Assembly: GCF_019343475.1 (NCBI RefSeq)
Contig: NZ_CP072453.1
Location: 4,650,001-4,714,000 of the forward strand
Origin: Providencia sp. R33
GTDB lineage: Bacteria > Pseudomonadota > Gammaproteobacteria > Enterobacterales > Enterobacteriaceae
Direction of reading: 5' to 3'
DNA: 64,000 bases
Under the pieces are notes generated by a model. It did no database searches. It saw only the letters and a program-made list of their open reading frames with translations, and was not told the origin of the DNA. Below are positions 9,164 through 16,558 of the stretch, in pieces. The first letter of the stretch is position 1. Each line of letters opens with the position of its first letter. The translations under genes and the position numbers were made by a program.

Positions 9164-9276
9164 AGCGTTTTTTTTATCTCTAAATTGCTTTAATTTTTAC
9201 GCTTAACGATAAATTTGGATACGAATGTAAGAAAAATGGTTCTTTAATGTTATAGATAAAATAATTTATTTTTAAT

Positions 9277-9292
9277 ATGACGACGTCGTCAT
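9277..9292. promoter_or_regulatory. LacI-type operator 2 of the dehydrogenase/ABC operon
   Basis: ATGACGACGTCGTCAT is a perfect 16-base palindrome sharing the pattern ATGNNGAC in each half with operator 1. The two centres are 131 bases apart, which suits repression by DNA looping. Confidence 0.7.
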
Positions 9293-9813
9293 TTTTGAAA
9301 GAGCGAAGAAGAAAAACTAAGATTTGTGATTTAACTCTTAATTTTAATTGCTTTCAGGGCACCTTCAAAAGAGGGAGGAAACGTCAATCACAAGTTTCTA
9401 ACACGATGAAAAATAAGTAATAAAATAAAATTCATCCCTCGTGTTAGCTTTATTAAGAAATGAATATGAAGCCGAGTATAATTATTTTAACTGTTTTCAG
9501 AAGTGGATAATTCATGCAAAAACATTTCAGCTCACATTTTTATATGAAAATTAATTTCATTTTCATTAAGTAAGGTGATTTAAAATTGGAAATAAGCCAA
9601 TATTTTATTTATTAAAAATAATTTTATAGTAAGACGTGAAAGCAACAAGTTCTGTAACTTAAATTTTTATCAAAATTGAGTATGAATAAATAAGGTTTGA
9701 AAGAAAAAAGGGCTCTATTCTGCATTGTATATAATCAATTCAACTAAGAATAAAGCCAAAAAATACCAATTAATAACTTCATTTTGTAAGGAAATAGGTG
9801 TTTTTATTTATAG
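9293..9813. other. AT-rich gene-free region
   Basis: About 520 bases between the dehydrogenase control region and the Dcu transporter terminator. No credible coding frame, RNA gene or repeat is visible. A purine-rich patch at 9370-9385 is not followed by a usable start. Confidence 0.5.
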
Positions 9814-9845
9814 TGATGAGTGAGGGATGAGACCCTCACTCATCA
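9814..9845 (-). terminator. hairpin after the Dcu transporter gene
   Basis: Perfect 13-base arms (TGATGAGTGAGGG and CCCTCACTCATCA) with a six-base loop begin 2 bases after the transporter stop codon. The following minus-strand sequence CTATAAATAAAAA is not a clean T tract, so the hairpin may act in mRNA stability as much as termination. Confidence 0.7.
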
Positions 9846-9847
9846 AG

Positions 9848-11149
9848 CTAAACAATCATCGGCGCGATAATAAATCCAAAGGCAACCCCTGCAATAATCC
9901 CACCCAGCCCTGGCAGCATAAAGGGGTGGTTAAGAATATATTTTCCGACGCGAGTTGAACCTGTGGAGTCAAATTCGATTGCGGCTAATGACGTTGGGTA
10001 AGTTGGTAAAACAAACACCCCTGTGACAGCAACAAATGACGCTAAAATAGCCCATGTTGGTACATCTAAAGCAATGGCCAATGGAATGATTAGCGGTGTT
10101 GTTGCCCCTTGGGAATAGAGCAATGCACAGGTAAAAAACAGCACGACAGCTAACAAGATAGGGTAGGCAGATAACACATCCCCTGCGATAGCTTTGATTT
10201 GATCCATATGGGCATCAACAAAAGTGGTACCTAGCGTCACAATCCCCAGTATGACTGCAAGAGAGCTCATTCCTGAACGAAATGTTGGCGCTAAAACGAT
10301 AGAGTTTGGTGATGTTTTACAGAAAATAACCATCAAACAGGCTGCGCTGAGCATACAGATGATGATGATATCACGGGTGCCCATCGGTTTGCCGATATCA
10401 AAACCTGGGCGTAATTGTGGGAAAGCCGCCAATATCACAATCCCTACGGTTGCGATGAGAAAAACCACGACTGAAAATTTTTCACGAGTGGTGCTTTCAC
10501 CTTTTTTCTCTTCGTATTTATGAACTAACCCTTTTTGTAAACGATCTAAATAAACTTCATCATCTTCCAGCTCACAGCCTTGGCGTGATGCAATAAATGC
10601 AGCAACCATCGCAGCCACGAAGGAGGCAGGTAAACACACTGACATGACAACAATAAATGTAACGCCATTGCCCTCCATAATGGTTAACATTGCGGCCATT
10701 GCAGCACTAATTGGCGAGCCTGAAATAGCAATCTGTGAGGCAACAACAGAGCCTGCCAGTGTCCGAGACGGGCGGATACCCGAGTCTTTGGCAATTTCAG
10801 CAATGACAGGAAGCATTGAGAAAACAATAAAACCAGTACCCGCCATAATGGTCATCACCCAGGTGGTGATTGGCGCAATAATATTTAGGTACTTCGGATT
10901 TTTACGCATAAATGTGCTGGCGAGGCGAACTAAATAATCCATCCCACCTGCTGCTTGTAATGCGGATGCTGCGACAACAACGGTCATAATAATTAAAATA
11001 ACATCGACAGGAGGAGAACCTATTGGCAAACCAAAACCAATAGTTAATACCGCTAAGCCTAATCCCCCGCAAAGGCCGATACCAATTCCGCCCATGCGTA
11101 TACCGAAGAAAATTGCACCTAGTACAACAATGATCTCTAGCCAAACCAT
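9848..11149 (-). CDS. DcuA/DcuB-family anaerobic C4-dicarboxylate transporter
   Basis: About 433 residues with 10-12 membrane helices. The N-terminus (IIVVLGAIFFGIRMGGIGIGLCGGLGL) and the segments AAGGMDYLV and VVASQIAISGSPISAAMA are characteristic of DcuA/DcuB antiporters, which exchange aspartate, fumarate or malate for succinate under anaerobic conditions. The start at 11149 has a GGAG site 8 bases upstream; a longer frame to 11179 is less likely. The gene follows the aspartate racemase gene, so the pair probably handles D- or L-aspartate import and interconversion. Confidence 0.9.
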   Translation of the reverse strand: MVWLEIIVVLGAIFFGIRMGGIGIGLCGGLGLAVLTIGFGLPIGSPPVDVILIIMTVVVAASALQAAGGMDYLVRLASTFMRKNPKYLNIIAPITTWVMTIMAGTGFIVFSMLPVIAEIAKDSGIRPSRTLAGSVVASQIAISGSPISAAMAAMLTIMEGNGVTFIVVMSVCLPASFVAAMVAAFIASRQGCELEDDEVYLDRLQKGLVHKYEEKKGESTTREKFSVVVFLIATVGIVILAAFPQLRPGFDIGKPMGTRDIIIICMLSAACLMVIFCKTSPNSIVLAPTFRSGMSSLAVILGIVTLGTTFVDAHMDQIKAIAGDVLSAYPILLAVVLFFTCALLYSQGATTPLIIPLAIALDVPTWAILASFVAVTGVFVLPTYPTSLAAIEFDSTGSTRVGKYILNHPFMLPGLGGIIAGVAFGFIIAPMIV

Positions 11150-11227
11150 AATCGTCTCCAATAGACAATATACTGTCATTAGTAATAGAATTTATAAAAA
11201 TGATTATTATTAATAGTGGTTAAATAT

Positions 11228-11959
11228 TTACTGTGAATTTTTGTTTGTTATTAAATGTGATTTTCCAACCCGACTTTCATACCAATGAATACCTGCTCTC
11301 ACTAAAGAACCTGTTGAATCTATATATTTATCGGGATATTTATTAACTTCATTGGCTAAAATAACGGGAACTTCAGTGCAGCCTAAAACAATGACATCAG
11401 CTCCGCGTGAAAATAATAATTCAGCTTGTGACTTCATAATTTCTTCCGCTGCATCTTTATTTCCAGACTTTAATAAGTAAATACTTTTCATAACTAACTT
11501 CTGACTTTCTTCATCAGGTGTTATGCAGTTTAGATTTTTTTGTTCAATACTTTTTTGGTAAAGCCCCATATACATAGTTGCATTGGTGGCCAATAAACCG
11601 ATATTTTTTTTCTTAGTTAGTTGAACCTCTTGCATGGTCGTTTCAACAATACTGAGCATATCTACATGACAAGCATTTTTTAGTTCATCGAACCAAAAAT
11701 GAGCTGTATTACAAGGGATAACAATACATTCCGCCCCTGCATCTTCAAGTTTTTTTAAGTAATCAGTCATTAAAGGAAGTGGCGATACCCCGTGGTTTAG
11801 CAATGCTTCTGTACGATCTGGAATATCAGGAATAGATGAAATAATTAATGGAATATGCTCTTGATCTTTATTTGCAACCGTATATGTTACAAACTTATTA
11901 AATAAATCGACGGTTGCTGCTGGGCCCATTCCACCTAATACACCAATTAAACCTTTCAT
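11228..11959 (-). CDS. aspartate/glutamate racemase-family protein
   Basis: A 243-residue racemase of the Asp/Glu/hydantoin superfamily with both catalytic cysteine motifs: PCNTAHFW near residue 83 and LGCTEVPVIL near residue 196. The N-terminus MKGLIGVLGGMGPAATVDLF is the RacD/YgeA-type aspartate racemase signature. It should interconvert L- and D-aspartate without a cofactor. It is the first gene of a two-gene unit with the Dcu transporter 78 bases downstream, and is divergent from the hypT-like regulator across 456 bases. Confidence 0.88.
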   Translation of the reverse strand: MKGLIGVLGGMGPAATVDLFNKFVTYTVANKDQEHIPLIISSIPDIPDRTEALLNHGVSPLPLMTDYLKKLEDAGAECIVIPCNTAHFWFDELKNACHVDMLSIVETTMQEVQLTKKKNIGLLATNATMYMGLYQKSIEQKNLNCITPDEESQKLVMKSIYLLKSGNKDAAEEIMKSQAELLFSRGADVIVLGCTEVPVILANEVNKYPDKYIDSTGSLVRAGIHWYESRVGKSHLITNKNSQ

Positions 11960-12146
11960 TATTACGCTCCTGCGATTTTTATCTTTTTTGATTTAAGATA
12001 AATTAAACGCGATATTGCTTAACTTATTTAACATGAAATACATTATTGAATTAATTATTAACGATTAGCTCTGATTAATCGGTATCTATTTTTTAGCAAT
12101 GTTTTTTAGGTAAGAGAAATGCAAGTAAGTATGGGATGATGCAAGA

Positions 12147-12331
12147 TATGCATTAAGATTTTAATGTTAACTCGAAGAAGAGCAATGAAATGGCAGGTAA
12201 AGCCTGAATATAATTAGGTTTGATGAAGATACTAGAGTGAATAAAAAATAAATTTTGATTTTTATTAATGTTTGAAACGATAACCTTATGCATAATACAA
12301 ATAACAGACATACAATCTATGCATGATAATT
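12147..12331. promoter_or_regulatory. ATGCAT-centred repeats in the divergent racemase/hypT control region
   Basis: Three ATGCAT-centred sites lie in the 456-base divergent spacer: TATGCATTA at 12147, the perfect palindrome TTATGCATAA at 12286, and CTATGCATGATAAT at 12318. The last two centres are 31 bases apart, about three helical turns, as is common for LysR-type tetramers. The rest of 11960-12415 is AT-rich and has no gene. Confidence 0.5.
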
Positions 12332-12415
12332 TAACTGATAGTTAACTAAATATACCAATAAGAATCTCATTATTATTTTATATTTTAACAGCGAGTCTGC
12401 TTAAGGCTTAATAAC

Positions 12416-13324
12416 ATGAAAAATATAGAAACAAAGTGGCTGTACGATTTTTTGACCTTGGAATCTTGTCGGCATTTTTCTCATGCCGCTGAGCAGCGAA
12501 ATATTTCTCAACCGGCTTTTAGCCGGCGTATTAAGGCACTAGAAGAGGCTATTGGTGTCGAATTGTTTGATAGAACAACGTCACCCTTGCAGCTGTCTGA
12601 AGAAGGCAAAGTTTTCCACTCCCAAGCTCGTAGCTTGTTACAGCAATTAGAGTGTAATTTAAATGAGTTATCTGGTCATAATATTTTAAGTTTACCGAAT
12701 ATTAAAATTGCAGCGGCACATTCTTTATCATTAACCTTATTACCCAAGCTTGTTCATGCGTTGTCTGGTTTTGGCGAAGAATTTGTTTATCATGTTGAAG
12801 CCATTGACGTGGTGCAGGTGGTGAATGCATTGAGAGAGGGGAAAAGTGATTTTATCATCTCATTTTATGATGAGGATTTAATGCAGTCGCCATTTTCGTG
12901 TTTAAATGTTTTTGAATCTGAGCTTTACCCAATTTGTGCTGCAGATGAATTTGGCAAGCCATTATTCGATATTTACCAACCACAAGTTCCCTTGCTGAAT
13001 TATACCAGTGCCTCCTATATGGGCCGATTAGTTAATCGTCGGTTAAGTGAGTTCGGTACAATTAGTTCGAAAACATTGTTTATGTCTTCCATGAGTGAAT
13101 TATTGAAAAATATGGCATTGGATGGTCATGGAATCGCATGGTTACCGATTTACTCGGTGGTTAATGAGCTGAAAGAAAAGAAGCTGGTTTGTCTTGATAC
13201 CCCAGAGTTAACCATTCCAATTCAAGCTTACATCTACCGTATGGATACTCGTTTAAATAAAACCGCAGAGGATTTTTGGCGTATTTTGAAAAAAAATATT
13301 CCAGAGGATTTAAAGCATTTGTAA
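12416..13324 (+). CDS. hypT: LysR-family regulator, HypT (YjiE)-like
   Basis: A 302-residue LysR regulator that closely follows the E. coli HypT pattern: IETKWLYDFLTLE at the N-terminus, helix-turn-helix NISQPAFSRRIKALEEAIGVELFDR, then IKIAAAHSLSL, PLLNYTSASYMGRL, SSMSELLKNMALDGHGIAWLP and IPIQAYIYRM. HypT in E. coli responds to hypochlorite by methionine oxidation. Here the gene is divergent from an aspartate racemase and Dcu transporter, so a paralogue that controls that pair is also possible. A strong bidirectional terminator follows. Confidence 0.78.
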   Translation: MKNIETKWLYDFLTLESCRHFSHAAEQRNISQPAFSRRIKALEEAIGVELFDRTTSPLQLSEEGKVFHSQARSLLQQLECNLNELSGHNILSLPNIKIAAAHSLSLTLLPKLVHALSGFGEEFVYHVEAIDVVQVVNALREGKSDFIISFYDEDLMQSPFSCLNVFESELYPICAADEFGKPLFDIYQPQVPLLNYTSASYMGRLVNRRLSEFGTISSKTLFMSSMSELLKNMALDGHGIAWLPIYSVVNELKEKKLVCLDTPELTIPIQAYIYRMDTRLNKTAEDFWRILKKNIPEDLKHL

Positions 13325-13349
13325 AACCTAACAGAAATTCGATAGTAGC

Positions 13350-13374
13350 AAAACCCGCTTTAGTCGCGGGTTTT
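13350..13374. terminator. bidirectional rho-independent terminator
   Basis: AAAACCCGC-tttagtc-GCGGGTTTT has nine-base perfect arms with A and T tails. It lies between the stop codons of hypT and the convergent MgtC-like gene and can serve both. Confidence 0.85.
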
Positions 13375-13395
13375 GTGGCATATAATTATTGAATA

Positions 13396-14109
13396 TTAGT
13401 GATCTAAAGAAACAGAATGCACATAGGATAACTGTTTTAACGAGCAATAAAATTCAGGTAATGTGGTTTTTTGGCGAACCACCAGTTTTAAATTGACTTC
13501 TACTCGCTCTTTTTTAATATCGCGTATTGTTAGGTTTTCAATAATGTCCCTATGTTGTTTTAAATACTCAATGAGCAAGGGAACACCATCCTCGTGGGTA
13601 AACAACATTCGAACTTTAATCTTACCTAATTTTTGATTTTTCATCTGAAACAATGCCACTTGTGGGCTCAGTTGAATCGCCAAGAAAAAAAGAACGGTGA
13701 CAATTAATGCGTGCCAATAAAAGCCTGACCCACAAGCAATTCCAACTCCTGCTGAAGCCCAAACAATCGCTGCGGTTGTTAATCCAGAAATCGCATCATC
13801 ACGACGATGTAAAATAACACCAGCACCTAAAAAGCCCACACCACTGATTATTTGTGCAGCTAATCTCATTGGGTCACTGCGAATATTATCTGAAATATTG
13901 GCGTAATATTCGGCAGATTGAATGGAAACAATGGTTAATAAACAACTGGCAACGGCAATAATGACACAAGTTTTAAAGCCGACAGGTTTTCCCTTTGATT
14001 CACGCTCTAAGCCAATAAAGCCGCCTAAAATAAAGGCGGCGAGTAATTTAGCGATACTTGATAGTGACAAAGGGCCAATGGTGTCGACAAACTGCATAAG
14101 AGCATCCAT
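13396..14109 (-). CDS. MgtC/SapB-family membrane protein
   Basis: A 237-residue protein with four to five N-terminal membrane helices carrying MgtC-family signatures (FILGGFIGLERESKGKPVGFKT, SGVGFLGAGVILH, GLTTAAIVWASAGVGIACGSG) and a cytosolic C-terminal tail of about 80 residues resembling an ACT-like domain. MgtC proteins act in survival at low magnesium and inside macrophages, partly by inhibiting F1Fo ATP synthase. Its gene lies 23 bases downstream of the transporter gene and is probably the last gene of that minus-strand unit. Confidence 0.85.
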   Translation of the reverse strand: MDALMQFVDTIGPLSLSSIAKLLAAFILGGFIGLERESKGKPVGFKTCVIIAVASCLLTIVSIQSAEYYANISDNIRSDPMRLAAQIISGVGFLGAGVILHRRDDAISGLTTAAIVWASAGVGIACGSGFYWHALIVTVLFFLAIQLSPQVALFQMKNQKLGKIKVRMLFTHEDGVPLLIEYLKQHRDIIENLTIRDIKKERVEVNLKLVVRQKTTLPEFYCSLKQLSYVHSVSLDH

Positions 14110-14132
14110 GGCTTACCTCTGTATATTTCGAG

Positions 14133-15380
14133 TTATGGTGCTACAGCGCCCTCTGGTGCTTTTTTATCGTCGTTATTTTTCTTTTTAGATACATCATCTT
14201 TAAAGAAGAAGATAAAGAACACACTGACAACCGCGGCAACGATAGCAGGGTAATGCCAGAAGGTTTCCCATTGTGGTAAAGATTCGCTGCCTTTTTCTGT
14301 GACCGTTGAGTTAAATAGTTGCCCACAAATCGTGGAGGCAAATAATAACCCGAAGCCGTTTGAAACAATAAAGCGTAACCCTTGAGCTTGTGCGCGGATT
14401 TCTGGTTTTGCTTTACGGTCGACATAAATATCGCCAGCGGTAAAGAAGAAGTCCCAACATAATCCCTGAAGCATTAAACCAAACACGATAAAGTACAAAC
14501 TGGTATCAACCGCAGCATAGGCAAATAAAGTGGAGCGAATAATCCAGCTAATTGCCCCTAATAATAAGGTGATTTTAAAACCAAATTTCATTAAGAAGAA
14601 CGACAGGAAGAACATAAACAGCACTTCACAAGCAATACCGATTTGCATAATCGATGCGGCATTATCGAATCCGAGCGTTTTAATAAACACAGGGATATAG
14701 GCGGAATAAGCTGTTTTTGGGATCATTAATACAAAGATGCTAAACATTAAAATCGCGAAATAGCGGTCTTTAAATAATGAAAGTGCGTCTAGGCATAAAA
14801 TATCGCGTGTAGAGAATGGTTTGCCTTTGGCTTTTGGTGGAGTATTTGGCAGTGTAAAACAGTAAAAGCCTAATACAACAGCAACCGCAGAAGCGATATA
14901 CCATGTCATTGTGCTGCCAGAGAAGCCCATTTCCCCTAAAATAAACCCGATAGCCATAAAACCAAACGTACCGAATACACGAATGATAGGGAAATATTTC
15001 ACGCCATTAATATGGGAGAAACTGATGCTATTAGAAAGCGCCGTCGTTGGGTAAAACAGCAGACCAATAATAAAGATCAAAAATAGGGTCATGCCACTAT
15101 TTTGTGCTTCAATAAATTGAGGCACACATAAAATGACGGCAGCATTAATTAAGTGAAGGATCCCCATCACTTTTTGTGATGCAAAGAAACGGTCAGCAAC
15201 CATACCTATAAATAGCGGTGAAATAATGGTTGCGACACCTAATAACGCATAAGCATTACCAATGATATGTGCCATTCCATAGGTGCTTAATACCAGCCCC
15301 ATAGTCATATTCCACGCACCTTGCATGAAATATTGCACAAACATCATAATTAGTAAGCGGGAAGTAATTTTCATATCCAT
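14133..15380 (-). CDS. MFS transporter of the nucleoside:H+ symporter type (YegT/NupG-like)
   Basis: A 415-residue, 12-helix permease. The order of motifs (MMFVQYFMQGAWNMTMGLVLS, ISPLFIGMVADRFFASQKVM, FPIIRVFGTFGFMAIGF, FTAGDIYVDRKAKPEIRAQAQGL) matches the NHS family of NupG, XapB and YegT. A nucleoside or nucleotide-derived substrate is therefore likely but not proven. The start has GAGGG 9 bases upstream. It lies 13 bases downstream of the metallo-beta-lactamase-fold gene, so the two form an operon facing the chimeric regulator. Confidence 0.82.
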   Translation of the reverse strand: MDMKITSRLLIMMFVQYFMQGAWNMTMGLVLSTYGMAHIIGNAYALLGVATIISPLFIGMVADRFFASQKVMGILHLINAAVILCVPQFIEAQNSGMTLFLIFIIGLLFYPTTALSNSISFSHINGVKYFPIIRVFGTFGFMAIGFILGEMGFSGSTMTWYIASAVAVVLGFYCFTLPNTPPKAKGKPFSTRDILCLDALSLFKDRYFAILMFSIFVLMIPKTAYSAYIPVFIKTLGFDNAASIMQIGIACEVLFMFFLSFFLMKFGFKITLLLGAISWIIRSTLFAYAAVDTSLYFIVFGLMLQGLCWDFFFTAGDIYVDRKAKPEIRAQAQGLRFIVSNGFGLLFASTICGQLFNSTVTEKGSESLPQWETFWHYPAIVAAVVSVFFIFFFKDDVSKKKNNDDKKAPEGAVAP

Positions 15381-15393
15381 TTTTATTTCCCTC

Positions 15394-16215
15394 TTAATTT
15401 GTTTCTAACGTTAATCCGTCATATGCGACACGGATATTGTAAGGAGCACAAACTGCCACTAATTCTTCATGCAGTAATTTACCACTGTGTGAAATATGAG
15501 AAACGGCAATTTGAGTATCTGAATGCAAACAACCTTGTTGTTGCAGTCTTTCTTGCGCTGCAAAAACGGTTTCTAGGCTCATATGGTTATCGGTACGGTT
15601 ATTGCCATTTAGGCCATAGGTACATTCGAATACGACAATATCCAGAGGTTTGTTTTCAAGCCATTGCCAAGTCAGTTCTGGGAACCAGCCTGAATCGTGG
15701 CCATAAAAAATCGCCTTGCCATCTTTTTCAATATGATAAACATAGCAAAGTTCCCATTTCGCATGGTTTGCCAGTAATGGGGTAATTTTATATCCGTTTC
15801 TTTCAACAGTGACAAAAGGGATTAAACAATGAAAAGCGAAACGCTCTTTGCTGTACCCCGGTAACACTTCAAGGCAGCCGTTGATCGCACGATCATTGCC
15901 AAAGATATGAAGTGGATGATGGATTTCAAAACCATAGCCTTCCATTCTACTGAACAGATCGCCCACATTAAAATGATCGGGGTGAGTGTGCGTGAATAAC
16001 AGGCTTTCAAAATTGGTTGCATCCATTCCATCGCGCATGAGTTGGTAGCTAAATGTTGGGGATACATCGATCAACATCAGATCGTCAACAATCGCTGAAG
16101 AATGGGTTCTGATATCTTTACCGCCAAGTTGCCTTGCTTTTTGGCAATGCTCACAACGGCAGAAAGGGTTTGGTATACCCTCTGATGCCGCAGTGCCTAA
16201 AAAGTGAATTTTCAT
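15394..16215 (-). CDS. metallo-beta-lactamase-fold phosphodiesterase-like hydrolase (PhnP-like)
   Basis: A 273-residue hydrolase with the metal-binding HTHPDH motif near residue 76, a C-terminal SHISHSGKL histidine site, and an N-terminal CRCEHCQKA cysteine cluster as in PhnP-type enzymes. PhnP cleaves cyclic phosphodiesters such as ribose 1,2-cyclic phosphate. Together with the nucleoside-type transporter downstream, this suggests salvage of a nucleotide-like or cyclic-phosphate compound. It is the first gene of the minus-strand operon, with operator-like sites upstream. The substrate is inferred only. Confidence 0.8.
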   Translation of the reverse strand: MKIHFLGTAASEGIPNPFCRCEHCQKARQLGGKDIRTHSSAIVDDLMLIDVSPTFSYQLMRDGMDATNFESLLFTHTHPDHFNVGDLFSRMEGYGFEIHHPLHIFGNDRAINGCLEVLPGYSKERFAFHCLIPFVTVERNGYKITPLLANHAKWELCYVYHIEKDGKAIFYGHDSGWFPELTWQWLENKPLDIVVFECTYGLNGNNRTDNHMSLETVFAAQERLQQQGCLHSDTQIAVSHISHSGKLLHEELVAVCAPYNIRVAYDGLTLETN

Positions 16216-16291
16216 GATAATTACCTTTATCTTATTGTTTTATTTAATTTTATTAAATCCCTGGTGCTTGTGTTAAATCTATAAGTTACTT

Positions 16292-16307
16292 ATTTGAACG
16301 TTCCAAT
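16292..16307. promoter_or_regulatory. operator-like site A of the divergent region
   Basis: ATTTGAACGTTCCAAT has a GAACGTTC palindromic core. It is the reverse complement of site B at 16475 with 15 of 16 bases matching. It lies 77 bases upstream of the hydrolase start. Confidence 0.7.
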
Positions 16308-16474
16308 ATTAATGTGAGTGGCTTATTTTGCCAATAATTGATGTTCAGATCAGTGATCTCATTCAAATTAAAATATCTATCTATTTGATTAATAAGTTTA
16401 TTTATAAGTGTTTTCTGTATTTGTATAAAATTGAAGTTTTTTGGCTTATTTGCTTGTTATATCAGCGAGTTTAT

Positions 16475-16490
16475 TTTGGAACGTTCAAAT
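16475..16490. promoter_or_regulatory. operator-like site B of the divergent region
   Basis: TTTGGAACGTTCAAAT lies 69 bases upstream of the chimeric regulator start, in inverted orientation to site A, with centres 183 bases apart. The form fits a LacI-type operator and probable DNA looping between the two divergent promoters. Confidence 0.7.
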
Positions 16491-16558
16491 TAATTATCGG
16501 TAGTCGTGATAAATAATTCAGGTATGCTATTGCGAGAAGCGACTAAGGTGAAAAAGAC

